Shown: positions 11,330 to 20,887, counted from the stretch's first letter. The stretch is 33,522 bases of DNA from Candidatus Zhuqueibacterota bacterium (GCA_016929055.1 JAFGJN010000236.1:1-33522); one strand, 5' to 3'. The notes: generated by a model from the letters alone, not told the origin. A program made the numbers and translations.

Positions 11330-12370
11330 ATGGCTGCTGTTGACGATATGACGACTGAATCGATGGCCATTCCTCGTCCTTTGAGTATCGCTCCGATGCT
11401 GGACTGGAGCGATCGCCACTTTCGCTATTTTTTTCGTTTGATCTCACGCCGGGTACTTTTATATACCGAAATGGTGACGACATCGGCCCTTTTGCATGGT
11501 GATCGGGAAAAATTGCTCGACTATTCCTGTGAGGAAAAACCATTGGCTCTGCAGCTGGGTGGCGATGACCCGAAAAAATTGGCCGAATGCGTGCGCATCG
11601 CCAGGGATTACGACTATGACGAAGTCAATCTCAATGTGGGTTGCCCCAGCGATCGGGTGCAGAGTGGCCGGTTCGGCGCTTGTCTGATGGCCAAACCGCA
11701 ACGCGTGGCAGACGCGGTGCATGAAATGAAAAAAGTGTCCAGCATACCGGTTACGGTCAAGCATCGTATCGGAATCGACGGACTGGAGGGCTATGACGAT
11801 CTGGCGGATTTCGTGCGCATTGTCCTCGAGGGCGGATGCGACCGCTTTATCGTTCACGCCCGAATTGCTAGGCTAAGCGGCTTGAGCCCGAAAGAAAATC
11901 GCTCTATTCCGCCTTTACGATATGCGCAAGTCTACCGGCTTAAAAACGATTTTCCGCAAAGCTTAATCGATATCAACGGCGGGGTCACGACTCTGCAGCA
12001 GGTCCTTTCGCATCTGGAGCATGTCGACGGCGTCATGGTCGGTCGAGCTGCTTATGGCCATCCCTATGCCTTCAGCTTGGCCGATCAGGTTATTTTTGCT
12101 GATTGTGCGCCGCAGAAGAGCCGCGGCCGGATCATCGAAGCCATGGCGGAATATCTCGATCGGCAATTAACCGAGTCGTCTACATCCGTCCACAAGATTA
12201 TCAATCCGATGCTCAATCTTTTCAAAGGCAAACCAGCAGCTCGTTCCTGGCGGCGCTTTCTCAGCGAGAACATTCATAAAAGTTCCGATCCGGTCGGATT
12301 GTTGTTGGATTCCGTCAAAATCATTCCCGCCCAAGTCTTGCAGGAGGTATCCACCTTTTCTACCCCCTGA
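11330..12370 (+). CDS. dusA: tRNA-dihydrouridine synthase, DusA type
   Basis: PLSIAPMLDWSDRHFRYFFRLISRRVLLYTEMVTTSALLHGDR, VNLNVGCPSDRVQSGRFGACLM, DGVMVGRAAYGHPY; ATG at 11330 in frame with the listed ORF. Confidence 0.93.
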   Translation: MAAVDDMTTESMAIPRPLSIAPMLDWSDRHFRYFFRLISRRVLLYTEMVTTSALLHGDREKLLDYSCEEKPLALQLGGDDPKKLAECVRIARDYDYDEVNLNVGCPSDRVQSGRFGACLMAKPQRVADAVHEMKKVSSIPVTVKHRIGIDGLEGYDDLADFVRIVLEGGCDRFIVHARIARLSGLSPKENRSIPPLRYAQVYRLKNDFPQSLIDINGGVTTLQQVLSHLEHVDGVMVGRAAYGHPYAFSLADQVIFADCAPQKSRGRIIEAMAEYLDRQLTESSTSVHKIINPMLNLFKGKPAARSWRRFLSENIHKSSDPVGLLLDSVKIIPAQVLQEVSTFSTP

Positions 12371-12573
12371 TCGGCCCTGATCGGCGGCAAAAGTTCTCTT
12401 TTTTGCCTTGTTTTTTATACCCTGCTTTGGTATTATTCAAAGAACGATCGAGAAGGTTTTGCCTCACAGTACGTGTATTTTTGCGGCGTTCGCGGGTGGC
12501 AAGGGCGGGGGATAAAAACAAGTGAGCCGGGATGGTGACGAAAAAGTCAAACGATTAGATCACGCCCGATCTG

Positions 12574-13017
12574 TTGGATCTGCAACTCGAACAGGTCGAA
12601 GAGTTGGATCGCCAGGTGAGCGAAGGGCAAGCGTTCGCCTATTACGAGGGTGTGCAGATATCTCATGCCAATGTCTATCGCAACATCCTTTCCGGACGCG
12701 TAGGCGATCTGATTGAATGGTATGATGTACGGGTGCGGATTTTTGGTCGGCAAATCAGCGGATCCTGTTCATGCGGTGAATCGCGCCAAATTTGTCGACA
12801 TATCATCGCTCTGTTGTATGCGTGGATTCAGGATGGTAGAGATTTTGTCGATATCGGTGAAAAGATCGCTGAAATAAAAAAGCTCGATCACGAACGATTG
12901 ATCGAAATCGTTGGCAATATTCTGCGCTACAACCCCGCGCTGGCCGATCTCTTTTTCGAAAAAGATCGAATGGATTGGGATGAGTTGGATTTTCAAGTCG
13001 GCCCGGATATAAACTGA
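12574..13017 (+). CDS. SWIM zinc-finger domain protein (start uncertain)
   Basis: SGSCSCGESRQICRHIIALLYAW matches CxCx(n)CxH SWIM. Listed start is TTG; an in-frame ATG at 12532 is separated from the ORF by TAG at 12556. Confidence 0.75.
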   Translation: MDLQLEQVEELDRQVSEGQAFAYYEGVQISHANVYRNILSGRVGDLIEWYDVRVRIFGRQISGSCSCGESRQICRHIIALLYAWIQDGRDFVDIGEKIAEIKKLDHERLIEIVGNILRYNPALADLFFEKDRMDWDELDFQVGPDIN

Positions 13018-13433
13018 GCGTCGTCTTTTTCTCTCTTGGCGATCGGCAGAGTCTTTAGATTCGGATTGCCAAGTATTTGGCGCACTTTCTGCAACAAAAT
13101 TTGGTGTGCGAATACAGCGGTGAGAGCCTTCTTTGCAGGCGAATAAAAATAATAAAAACAATAATTTTTGGCGTGGCGGCGATCGATGTTTGTCTTTGTT
13201 TTGCGACATCTGTCTTTTCCCGAGACAAGTGTGGCGCTTTGAAGGTAGTCCGAGATGACACGGTTCCTCTACCGGCTAAATGATTGACAGATCAAACGCT
13301 CTTGGAACAGGATTCGACCAGCTGCTGGTGCGAGGTGCTGTCGTCGCCCCCAGCGAATCGATCAATTGTGTCAAATCGAGTTCCGCTGCAACAGAATCAG
13401 AGTAAAAAGAGAGGAACGGAAATATTGATAAAG

Positions 13434-15407
13434 ATGCGGAAGGGTATTGTGGTTGTTTGGGGGGCAGTGGGAATCCTGTTGTTTCTATTCAAATTTTTGC
13501 CGGCGGAGACGATTTTCCCGCTGCCGGAAAATTTAAAGCCGAATGTCGATTTTTGGATCCAGGTCTATTCGAAATTTGATATTCATCAGGTTGTCCTCCA
13601 CGACAGAGATAATCTGCAAGTCATCTATGAGGTTGTCTCCTTTGCTCCCGATTCCAACGGCACCCTGTCACGCGAGCAGTGGAAGCAAGTCGAAGAGGTC
13701 AAGAAAGAATACGCCGATATTTTGCGCGATCTCGGCCGAAAAGGCGAGATCGATCCCTCAACGCTCTCACCCAAGGCTTATGTTGTGTATCAGCTTTGGG
13801 AAGACATCGATCAGCCCGACAAATTTATGCGTGCAATCGGCAATCTGCGCGCACAAAAGGGGTTGCGTTCACAGTTTCGCGATGGCGTGGTGCGATCCGG
13901 CCGATATCTCGATACCATCAAGGGTATTTTGCGCCAATATCAGGTGCCCGAAGATCTCGCATATCTTCCGCATGTCGAGTCTTCCTTTAATTATCACGCT
14001 TATTCAAAACTGGGAGCGGCGGGCATGTGGCAATTTACCCGCCACACCGGCCGTCTTTTTCTTAAAATCGACTATTCGATCGATGAACGTCTGGATCCGC
14101 TCTGGTCTTCCGAGGCCGCTGCCAAATTGCTGGCCAAGAATTATGAGGAACTGTTGAGTTGGCCGTTGGCGATTACTGCTTACAATCACGGATTGAACGG
14201 CATGCGCCGGGCAAAGCGGCAATTGGAAACCGACGATATCGGTGTGATTGTCGAATCGTATCGCGGTCGCAGCTTTGGTTTTGCATCGAGAAATTTCTAT
14301 GCTGAATTTCTGGCGGCCAGGGAAATTGCCACAAACATCGATCGCTATTTTGGTGCGCTTACGCTGGAAACACCCAAGCCCATGGCAGTCTTGACCGTTC
14401 CGCATTATGTTCCTCTCTCTCTACTGGCACAAAGTTTTGGACTCGATATCGAAACCCTTGCAACCCATAATCCCGCCTTACGAGCCCCGATCCTCAAATC
14501 GCAGCGCCGTGTTCCTCAAGGATTTCGCTTGCGATTGCCTCTGGATATCGATAGGGATTATGAAGCTTTGTATGCGACGATTGCCGACATCGATAAGCAC
14601 GATGCTCAGGTCCGCGATCGATACTATCGCGTCAAACGAGGAGACAATCTCGGCAATCTCGCGCGCCAATTCGGTACCGATTTGACTACGTTGATGGCGC
14701 TCAACGACATCGACAATCCGCATCGCATCCGCGTCGGACAGATACTCGAGCTTCCGGGTATCAGCCAATCGGTAACCCCGGTTCAGACAGCCTACCAACC
14801 CGTTGCAGAGACACCAGGCGGTGGATTGGAGCCGGAAGCGGCCTCTGTTGTGGAAACAAAGTCGACCGATCTGCCCCAGACGTCTGTGGCGGCTGAACCG
14901 TTTTTACCGCTCCGTTCAGCGTTGACGGAGCCGGAGGCAGTCGTCGGATTCACCGTGGCTTTTGAAGCGCCCACGGATCAATCTGTTGTCGTTGAGCCGG
15001 AAGAGACATTGGGGCATTTTGCCGAATGGCTCGGTATTTCGGCCCAGCGCCTGCGCGATGTCAATGGTTTGCCCTATGGACAGGAGATTCAAATCGGCAA
15101 AAAATTGTCTCTGATCTTTACTCAGGTTTCCGCCGCCGAATTTCATCGCCGCCGGCTCGAATACCACAAAGGTATTCAGGAAGATTTTTTCGGCCATTTT
15201 CGTATCGATTCCACCCGTTCCTATCGCATTCGGAGTGGCGATAATATCTGGCACCTTTGCAATCGAACTTTTACTGTTCCGCTCTGGTTGCTGCGACGTC
15301 TCAATCCAGAAGTCGATATCGCTCGCCTCTATCCGGGCGAGACGCTTTTGGTGCCGGTTGTGCGGCCGCGCAGTGTCGATCATGCTCTGTTGGAGATGGA
15401 AGAATAG
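13434..15407 (+). CDS. Membrane-anchored lytic transglycosylase (MltD-like SLT) with three LysM domains
   Basis: LAYLPHVESSFNYHAYSKLGAAGMWQFTRHTGRLF (SLT catalytic Glu region), ITAYNHG, three C-terminal LysM-like units (YRVKRGDNLGNLARQFG..., EPEETLGHFAEWLG..., YRIRSGDNIWHLC...). ATG 13434 gives N-terminal membrane segment RKGIVVVWGAVGILLFLF. Confidence 0.9.
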   Translation: MRKGIVVVWGAVGILLFLFKFLPAETIFPLPENLKPNVDFWIQVYSKFDIHQVVLHDRDNLQVIYEVVSFAPDSNGTLSREQWKQVEEVKKEYADILRDLGRKGEIDPSTLSPKAYVVYQLWEDIDQPDKFMRAIGNLRAQKGLRSQFRDGVVRSGRYLDTIKGILRQYQVPEDLAYLPHVESSFNYHAYSKLGAAGMWQFTRHTGRLFLKIDYSIDERLDPLWSSEAAAKLLAKNYEELLSWPLAITAYNHGLNGMRRAKRQLETDDIGVIVESYRGRSFGFASRNFYAEFLAAREIATNIDRYFGALTLETPKPMAVLTVPHYVPLSLLAQSFGLDIETLATHNPALRAPILKSQRRVPQGFRLRLPLDIDRDYEALYATIADIDKHDAQVRDRYYRVKRGDNLGNLARQFGTDLTTLMALNDIDNPHRIRVGQILELPGISQSVTPVQTAYQPVAETPGGGLEPEAASVVETKSTDLPQTSVAAEPFLPLRSALTEPEAVVGFTVAFEAPTDQSVVVEPEETLGHFAEWLGISAQRLRDVNGLPYGQEIQIGKKLSLIFTQVSAAEFHRRRLEYHKGIQEDFFGHFRIDSTRSYRIRSGDNIWHLCNRTFTVPLWLLRRLNPEVDIARLYPGETLLVPVVRPRSVDHALLEMEE

Positions 15408-15410
15408 AGA

Positions 15411-16673
15411 ATGGCCCGCAAGAGCTGCAAATCATTCATTTTCTTTTTTTATCTTTTTTGTTTGACGTGTAATGGGTCGGCACAGGTTCGAACTGGCCTG
15501 GATCGATTGGTCGACTCAGATTTTGCCGAGCTGGCAGGTCGGCGTATCGGTTTGATCACCAATGCCACTGCACGCTCCGCCGACGGCCGGCACGCCATCG
15601 ACATATTGGCGCAAAGCGACCGACTGAGGCTTGAAGCTCTGTTTTCACCGGAACACGGTATTCGAGGCGACAGGGAGGCAGGTGCCGACGTACCGACTCT
15701 AAGCGACAGTCTTACCGGTCTTCCGATTAACAGCCTCTATGGCGATACGCGTCGTCCTACCGCAAAGATGGTTGAAGGACTTGACGCCCTGGTCTTCGAC
15801 ATCCAGGATGTCGGTACGCGCTTTTATACCTATATCAGCACCCTCTATCTGTGTCTGCAAGCCGCTTCCGAATTCGATCTCGCGTTTTTCGTGCTCGATC
15901 GCCCCAATCCTATCGGAGGCACTTTGGTCGAAGGACCGGTGCTGTCGAGCGAATTTGCTTCGTTTGTCGGTATCGCCCCCATACCCCTGCGCCATGGTTT
16001 GACTGTGGGCGAACTGGCTCTGCTTTTTAACCAGTCCGGATGGGTACATCGGGGCCGGCCGATCGATTTGACCGTCATTGCCTGCGACGGATGGCGTCGC
16101 GATCAAACCTTTTGTCGAACCGAATTGACCTGGATTCCTCCTTCCCCCAATATGGTTTCACCCCAAACAGCGCTTGTCTATCCCGCGACCGGACTTCTGG
16201 AAGGGAGCAATGTTTCCGAAGGGCGGGGAACCGCGAATCCTTTCCGCATCATCGGCGCTCCATGGATCGATGCGCCGCAGTTGGCTGCCAGACTGAGTGC
16301 CACCGTCACGGCAGACGTGCAGATCGATACTCTTTCATTCGTTCCTCAGGCGTTGACCGGCAAGTCTATGAATCCAAAATATTTGCACCAACGCTGTCAG
16401 GGCCTGTTCCTGACCGTTAACAATCCACGTGATTTTCTCTCCGTCGAGTTTGGAATCCATCTGCTCGTCGCCCTGCGCGATTTGTATCCCGATGACCTGC
16501 TGCTGCGGGAAGAGTGGTTGAACAAATTGCTGGGAACCGACCAGATCACCAAAGCATTGAAAGAAGGAAAAGATGCGGTCGCGATTATGCAGATCTGCAA
16601 CTCTGAAATCACAGATTTCGAAAAGCTGCGCCGGACGGTTCTGATCTATCCTGATATCGATTCTATGCAGTAA
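15411..16673 (+). CDS. namZ: DUF1343 / NamZ-type exo-beta-N-acetylmuramidase
   Basis: GLDRLVDSDFAELAGRRIGLITNATARSADG, LFSPEHGIRGDREAGADVPTLSDSLTGLPINSLYGDTRRP, LDALVFDIQDVGTRFYTYISTL. Confidence 0.92.
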   Translation: MARKSCKSFIFFFYLFCLTCNGSAQVRTGLDRLVDSDFAELAGRRIGLITNATARSADGRHAIDILAQSDRLRLEALFSPEHGIRGDREAGADVPTLSDSLTGLPINSLYGDTRRPTAKMVEGLDALVFDIQDVGTRFYTYISTLYLCLQAASEFDLAFFVLDRPNPIGGTLVEGPVLSSEFASFVGIAPIPLRHGLTVGELALLFNQSGWVHRGRPIDLTVIACDGWRRDQTFCRTELTWIPPSPNMVSPQTALVYPATGLLEGSNVSEGRGTANPFRIIGAPWIDAPQLAARLSATVTADVQIDTLSFVPQALTGKSMNPKYLHQRCQGLFLTVNNPRDFLSVEFGIHLLVALRDLYPDDLLLREEWLNKLLGTDQITKALKEGKDAVAIMQICNSEITDFEKLRRTVLIYPDIDSMQ

Positions 16674-16694
16674 AATTCCAACAAGCGGTGTCGT

Positions 16695-17975
16695 GTGACG
16701 ATCAAACGCAAACGAACGGTTCCTGAAAAAAAACAAGAGTCGGCACCTGTCATGCCGCAACTGCGACCGGGGTTGGAAGTCACCCCTTTGCCCGAGCAGA
16801 ATAACCAAACCATCTGGGGGTTGCGCGATACCTGGCAGATCAACTCGAACATCATCGCTTTTTCAGAGGATATGCTCTACATTCTGCAATTTTTCGACGG
16901 CCGTCATACGGCTCAGGATATCCGGCATGAATATCTGAAGGCTTTTAATTCCTTTCTTTTGCCTGAACAGTTTGCCGAGTTGGTAGAAATCCTGGATGAG
17001 AATTATTTTCTGCAAAACGATCGCTTTGTCGAGCGAATGCAAGAGATCTGTGATGCCTATCGTCGGCTGTCGAGTCGACCAGCTCAACATGCTGGAAAAT
17101 CCTATCCATCACACTCACCAGCCTTAAAGCAGGAATTCGACGCTTATGACCGCCAGGTGCAACAGAGCCATGCTTTGGTCAATCGCATACTCGCACGTCG
17201 AATAACCGGGCTGGTGGTACCTCATATCGATATTCGCCTGGCCGGCAGTAGCTACGCGCACGCTTATCGCTATTTGGCGCAAAGCCGCCCAGCCGATCTC
17301 TATGTAATTCTCGGAATCGGGCATCAGGGTTTGATGACGGCGTTTGCTCCGACTCGATTGGATTTCGATACCCCCCTGGGTGTGGTACAAACTGACCGCG
17401 CGCTATTGGCCGAAATCGATCGCCGGACCGTAAGTGATTTCTCCCATCAGGAATTTTTTCATCTTCAGGAACACAGCATTGAATTTCAGGCGGTTTATCT
17501 GCGCTATGCCCTGCAACACGATTTTAAAATATTGCCGATCCTCTGCTCGTTTCCGCACACGATTTTTTCCGCATCGGGGAACGACACCGGTCAGCACGTG
17601 CTTTATCAAGAATTCCTGTCGGCGTTGAAAAGCGTTCTCTCTTCCTATCCCGCCCGTGTCTGCCTGATCGCCTCTGTCGATCTCGCTCATGTGGGTCGTC
17701 TTTACGGCGATGATTGGTCGCCGTCGGCCCGGGACTTGGCTTGTGTCGAGCAATACGACCGCAAAATCATTGACTGTATCAAAATGCGCGACGCAGCTGC
17801 GCTGCAAAGACACATCGATGAATCGGATAATGTTTACCATATCTGCGGCTATTCCGCTTTGATGCCCTTTATCGAATTGTTGCCCCCCTCTCGGGGCGAT
17901 CTGCTCGACTATCGCCAGGCGCAGATGGATGAGCAGCGCTCCACCGTCTCCTTTTGCAGCATGATCTTTTCCTGA
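16695..17975 (+). CDS. MEMO1/AmmeMemoRadiSam-system-B-like protein with ~130-aa N-terminal extension
   Basis: C-terminal domain: GLVVPHIDIRLAGSSYAHAYRYL, DLYVILGIGHQG, HSIEFQAVYLRYAL, CLIASVDLAHVG. N-terminal part resembles a PqqD-like small helical domain (FFDGRHTAQDIRHEYLKAF). GTG start. Confidence 0.85.
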   Translation: MTIKRKRTVPEKKQESAPVMPQLRPGLEVTPLPEQNNQTIWGLRDTWQINSNIIAFSEDMLYILQFFDGRHTAQDIRHEYLKAFNSFLLPEQFAELVEILDENYFLQNDRFVERMQEICDAYRRLSSRPAQHAGKSYPSHSPALKQEFDAYDRQVQQSHALVNRILARRITGLVVPHIDIRLAGSSYAHAYRYLAQSRPADLYVILGIGHQGLMTAFAPTRLDFDTPLGVVQTDRALLAEIDRRTVSDFSHQEFFHLQEHSIEFQAVYLRYALQHDFKILPILCSFPHTIFSASGNDTGQHVLYQEFLSALKSVLSSYPARVCLIASVDLAHVGRLYGDDWSPSARDLACVEQYDRKIIDCIKMRDAAALQRHIDESDNVYHICGYSALMPFIELLPPSRGDLLDYRQAQMDEQRSTVSFCSMIFS

Positions 17976-18038
17976 TTCCCATTTTTCCCCGCCATGATTT
18001 GCTTGATCTGCAATATTTTACTTGTTTTTTCCAGCAAA

Positions 18039-18067
18039 CGTGTTACCTTTTGATAAAATGTAACACG
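18039..18067. promoter_or_regulatory. Putative NikR operator (8-bp perfect dyad, 13-bp spacer)
   Basis: CGTGTTAC-CTTTTGATAAAAT-GTAACACG; spacer is itself mostly dyad-symmetric; centre ~23 bp upstream of the nikR ATG at 18076. Confidence 0.8.
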
Positions 18068-18075
18068 GAGGACGA

Positions 18076-18489
18076 ATGCTCGTTCGTTTTGGCATATCTC
18101 TCGACGATGAATTGTTGCAGAAATTCGACCGACTTATTCATCGCAAAAAATACAAAAATCGTTCGGAAGCGATTCGCGATCTGATTCGCGCCGAGTTGAT
18201 CGCCGACGAATGGGCCGAAAACGCGGGCGACCGGGTGGCGACGTTGACGTTGATCTATGATCATCACCGCTTTGACCTGGCGCAAAAGCTGGTTCAGCTG
18301 CAGCACGACAGTCCGGCGCAGGTGGAAGCCACGCTGCACATCCATTTGGATCATCACCATTGTCTCGAGATGCTGGCGATTCGAGGGCGTGCTCGGGATA
18401 TCGAGGACTTGGCCGATAAACTCTCCAGTCTTAAAGGCGTGAAACACGGTCAATTGGTTAAAACTTCGGCCAGCGACGCGGTTCACTAA
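18076..18489 (+). CDS. nikR: Nickel-responsive transcriptional regulator NikR
   Basis: RHH N-terminus LVRFGISLDDELLQKFDRLIHRKKYKNRSEAIRDLIR plus ACT-like metal site region YDHH...LHIHLDHHHCLEMLAIRG. Confidence 0.95.
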   Translation: MLVRFGISLDDELLQKFDRLIHRKKYKNRSEAIRDLIRAELIADEWAENAGDRVATLTLIYDHHRFDLAQKLVQLQHDSPAQVEATLHIHLDHHHCLEMLAIRGRARDIEDLADKLSSLKGVKHGQLVKTSASDAVH

Positions 18490-18506
18490 ATAAAGGGAGT
18501 GTCGGG

Positions 18507-20333
18507 ATGATTTTTCGTTGCACGGCCTGGCTGCTGATTTTGTTCGGTATCGCTCTTTCGGCCGAAACTCAAAAACCGGATTCGGTGCGTTATCATTTCA
18601 ATCCGGTTGTCGTGACGGCGACCAAGATCGCCGGTGCACAAAAAGATTTGGCGGCCAGTATCAGCGTCATCTCTGCGGAAACCATTCGCCGCACGCCTCA
18701 GGTTTCTTCTCTGGAATTGGTGCGGGATCGAGTGCCGGGACTGTTTCTCACCGAAAAGAACGTCATGGGATACGGCGTCGCCAGCGGTGCGGCAGGCGGA
18801 ATCACCATACGCGGGGTCGGCAGCACTCCGGTCACTGGAGTTTTGGTCTTGCGGGATGGCCGGCCGGACATGATGGGTCTGATGGGCCATGCCATTCCCG
18901 ATGCCTATCCGCTCGACGGCATCGAGCGGATCGAAGTTGTGCGCGGTCCCGCTTCCTTTCTCTATGGCACCAACGCCATGGGTGGTGTCATCAACCTGGT
19001 TTCGCAGAAACACAGACAGAAGGGATTTATAACCCGACTGGACGGGCGCTATGGAACCTATGCCCAGCAGCGCCTTCGCCTCAGCCATGGTGGCAATACC
19101 GGACGATTTGATTATCAACTCTCTATCGCACAAAATCAGACCGATGGCCATCGGCCGAATTCCGCTTATGAATCCACTGTCGCCACTCTGCATAGCGGGT
19201 TAAAAATTTCTCCTCACTTTCATGCCGAAATCAACGCCAACTGGTCGGATATTCTCATGAACGATCCGGGGACGCGTTCAAATCCGGATGCCGATCACTG
19301 GTACGATCTCGTTCGTTCCGGTCTCGATATCACCTTGATCCACAGCGGTTCGACAGGGGAGACGACTCTGAAAGCGCACGGCAATTTCGGCCGCCACAAA
19401 ATTTATGATGGATTTCGTTCGACCGATCAAACGGTCGGCGCGATGCTCTATCACACCGCTGCACTCTGGCCGGGACAGAAAACGACGCTGGGCTTGGATG
19501 TCAAGAACTATGGCGGCGAGATTACCAGCCAAAGCCCCGGATACCGTTTCGGATCTTTCGATGTGACCGAATTTGCACCCTATCTGCATGTGCAGCAGAT
19601 GTTCTGGGAGCGCCTGATCCTCTCGGGTGCTTTGCGGGTTGAAGAACACGAACTCTCCGGTCGCGAGTGGATTCCCGGTCTGGGCCTGGTCTGGCATCTC
19701 GATGACCAGACCTCGATCCGCCTGCAAAATTCCAAGGGTTTTCGCAGTCCGACTATTCGCGAGCTCTATCTTTTCCCGCCGCGCAATCCGGATCTGGAGC
19801 CCGAACGGTTGTGGAACCGAGAAATCGGAATAAGCCGAATGGTGCGAGATTGCGCTCGTCTGGATTTGGCGCTTTTTCACGCGCGGGGAAGCGATTTGAT
19901 CCGCTTGCAGGGCCTCTATATGACCGGACAATGGATCAATTCGGCTGATTTTGTCCATACCGGTTATGAAATCACAGCGGAATGGATTCCCATTGACGTG
20001 CTGGAAATACATGCGACCTGGTCCAAACACGATCTGGGCGATGAAACGCTGAATGCGCCGGGAAAAAAGCTCGGCCTGGGGGTTGTTGCCCGAGTAGGCT
20101 TGCTCGAATTGATGGCCCAAACTCTTGTTGTTCAGGATCTTTACGGAGGCGACCGGCGTACGCAGCCGATGGCCGATTATCAGGTCACCGATTTGAGTCT
20201 GGCTTTGCCGCTTTTTTCGTGTTTTCGTCTGCAGATGAGTTTGAAAAACGCTTTTAACGCCGATTATGAGACCTTGCCGGGCTATCCCATGCCGCGGCGC
20301 ACACTGGTGATCGATGGCGGAATTCGATTTTGA
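18507..20333 (+). CDS. TonB-dependent outer-membrane receptor (predicted nickel or Ni-chelate uptake by context)
   Basis: Plug domain VVVTATKIAGAQKDLAASISVISAETIRRTP, IERIEVVRGPASFLYGTNAMGGVINLVS; C-terminal barrel NAFNADYETLPGYPMPRRTLVIDGGIRF. Confidence 0.93.
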   Translation: MIFRCTAWLLILFGIALSAETQKPDSVRYHFNPVVVTATKIAGAQKDLAASISVISAETIRRTPQVSSLELVRDRVPGLFLTEKNVMGYGVASGAAGGITIRGVGSTPVTGVLVLRDGRPDMMGLMGHAIPDAYPLDGIERIEVVRGPASFLYGTNAMGGVINLVSQKHRQKGFITRLDGRYGTYAQQRLRLSHGGNTGRFDYQLSIAQNQTDGHRPNSAYESTVATLHSGLKISPHFHAEINANWSDILMNDPGTRSNPDADHWYDLVRSGLDITLIHSGSTGETTLKAHGNFGRHKIYDGFRSTDQTVGAMLYHTAALWPGQKTTLGLDVKNYGGEITSQSPGYRFGSFDVTEFAPYLHVQQMFWERLILSGALRVEEHELSGREWIPGLGLVWHLDDQTSIRLQNSKGFRSPTIRELYLFPPRNPDLEPERLWNREIGISRMVRDCARLDLALFHARGSDLIRLQGLYMTGQWINSADFVHTGYEITAEWIPIDVLEIHATWSKHDLGDETLNAPGKKLGLGVVARVGLLELMAQTLVVQDLYGGDRRTQPMADYQVTDLSLALPLFSCFRLQMSLKNAFNADYETLPGYPMPRRTLVIDGGIRF

Positions 20334-20869
20334 GCACACATGGAGCCCAAACCATTGTTTATGTGACCCGGGGAGCCATGGTCATGGCGTTGGGAATTCT
20401 GGTTCCGATTGTTTTCCATGCCATCGGTCTGGGCGCGCTGTTTTTGCCCATGTTTTGGCCCATCGCGATCGGCGCTTTTTTTCTGCCCCCGGGATTGGCG
20501 CTTTTGGTCGGTATGCTGACGCCGCTGTTGTCCACTCTGTTGACCGGAATGCCGCCGATATCGCCGCCGATCGTTCTGGTGATGATGGCTGAATTGGGCG
20601 CTTTGGCCCTCGTCATTGCCGTTTTGCGGGGGTACTGCCGTTTGCCCGATATTTTGGTGCTGTTTATCGCGCTGCTCGGTTCGCGTATCGTTCTTTTTCT
20701 CGTCCTGATCTCTCTGATCCCTCTTTTGGGAATCCCGTCGGGCGCCCTCTCGACCGCTCTCGTCCTTCGCGGTGTGCCGGGCATCCTGGTTATTTTGATC
20801 GTTGTGCCGATTCTTTTGTACGCGCTCCGCCGTGTGTTGGTCAGCGGCGAGTGGAATCGTTCAACCTGA
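20330..20869 (+). CDS. ECF-transporter S-component-like integral membrane protein
   Basis: Hydrophobic throughout; FHAIGLGALFLPMFWPIAIGAFFLPPGLALLVGMLTPLLSTLLTGMPP resembles ECF S-component families; TTG start overlaps the stop of the TonB receptor gene. Confidence 0.7.
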   Translation: MSTHGAQTIVYVTRGAMVMALGILVPIVFHAIGLGALFLPMFWPIAIGAFFLPPGLALLVGMLTPLLSTLLTGMPPISPPIVLVMMAELGALALVIAVLRGYCRLPDILVLFIALLGSRIVLFLVLISLIPLLGIPSGALSTALVLRGVPGILVILIVVPILLYALRRVLVSGEWNRST

Positions 20870-20887
20870 TGGTTGGAAAGCGCCTTT

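Noticed and set aside
9958-11370. 470-aa minus-strand ORF antisense to the LRR and hydrolase genes
   Set aside because: Spans two well-supported plus-strand genes; composition (Gln/Arg-rich, no motifs) fits a shadow ORF of repetitive LRR codons.
12362-12395. Direct repeat CTGATCGGC-CCTGATCGGC after dusA
   Set aside because: Too short, no stem or U-tract typical of a terminator; likely chance.
19278-20339. 353-aa minus-strand ORF antisense to the TonB receptor
   Set aside because: No motifs; the TonB receptor on the plus strand is unambiguous.
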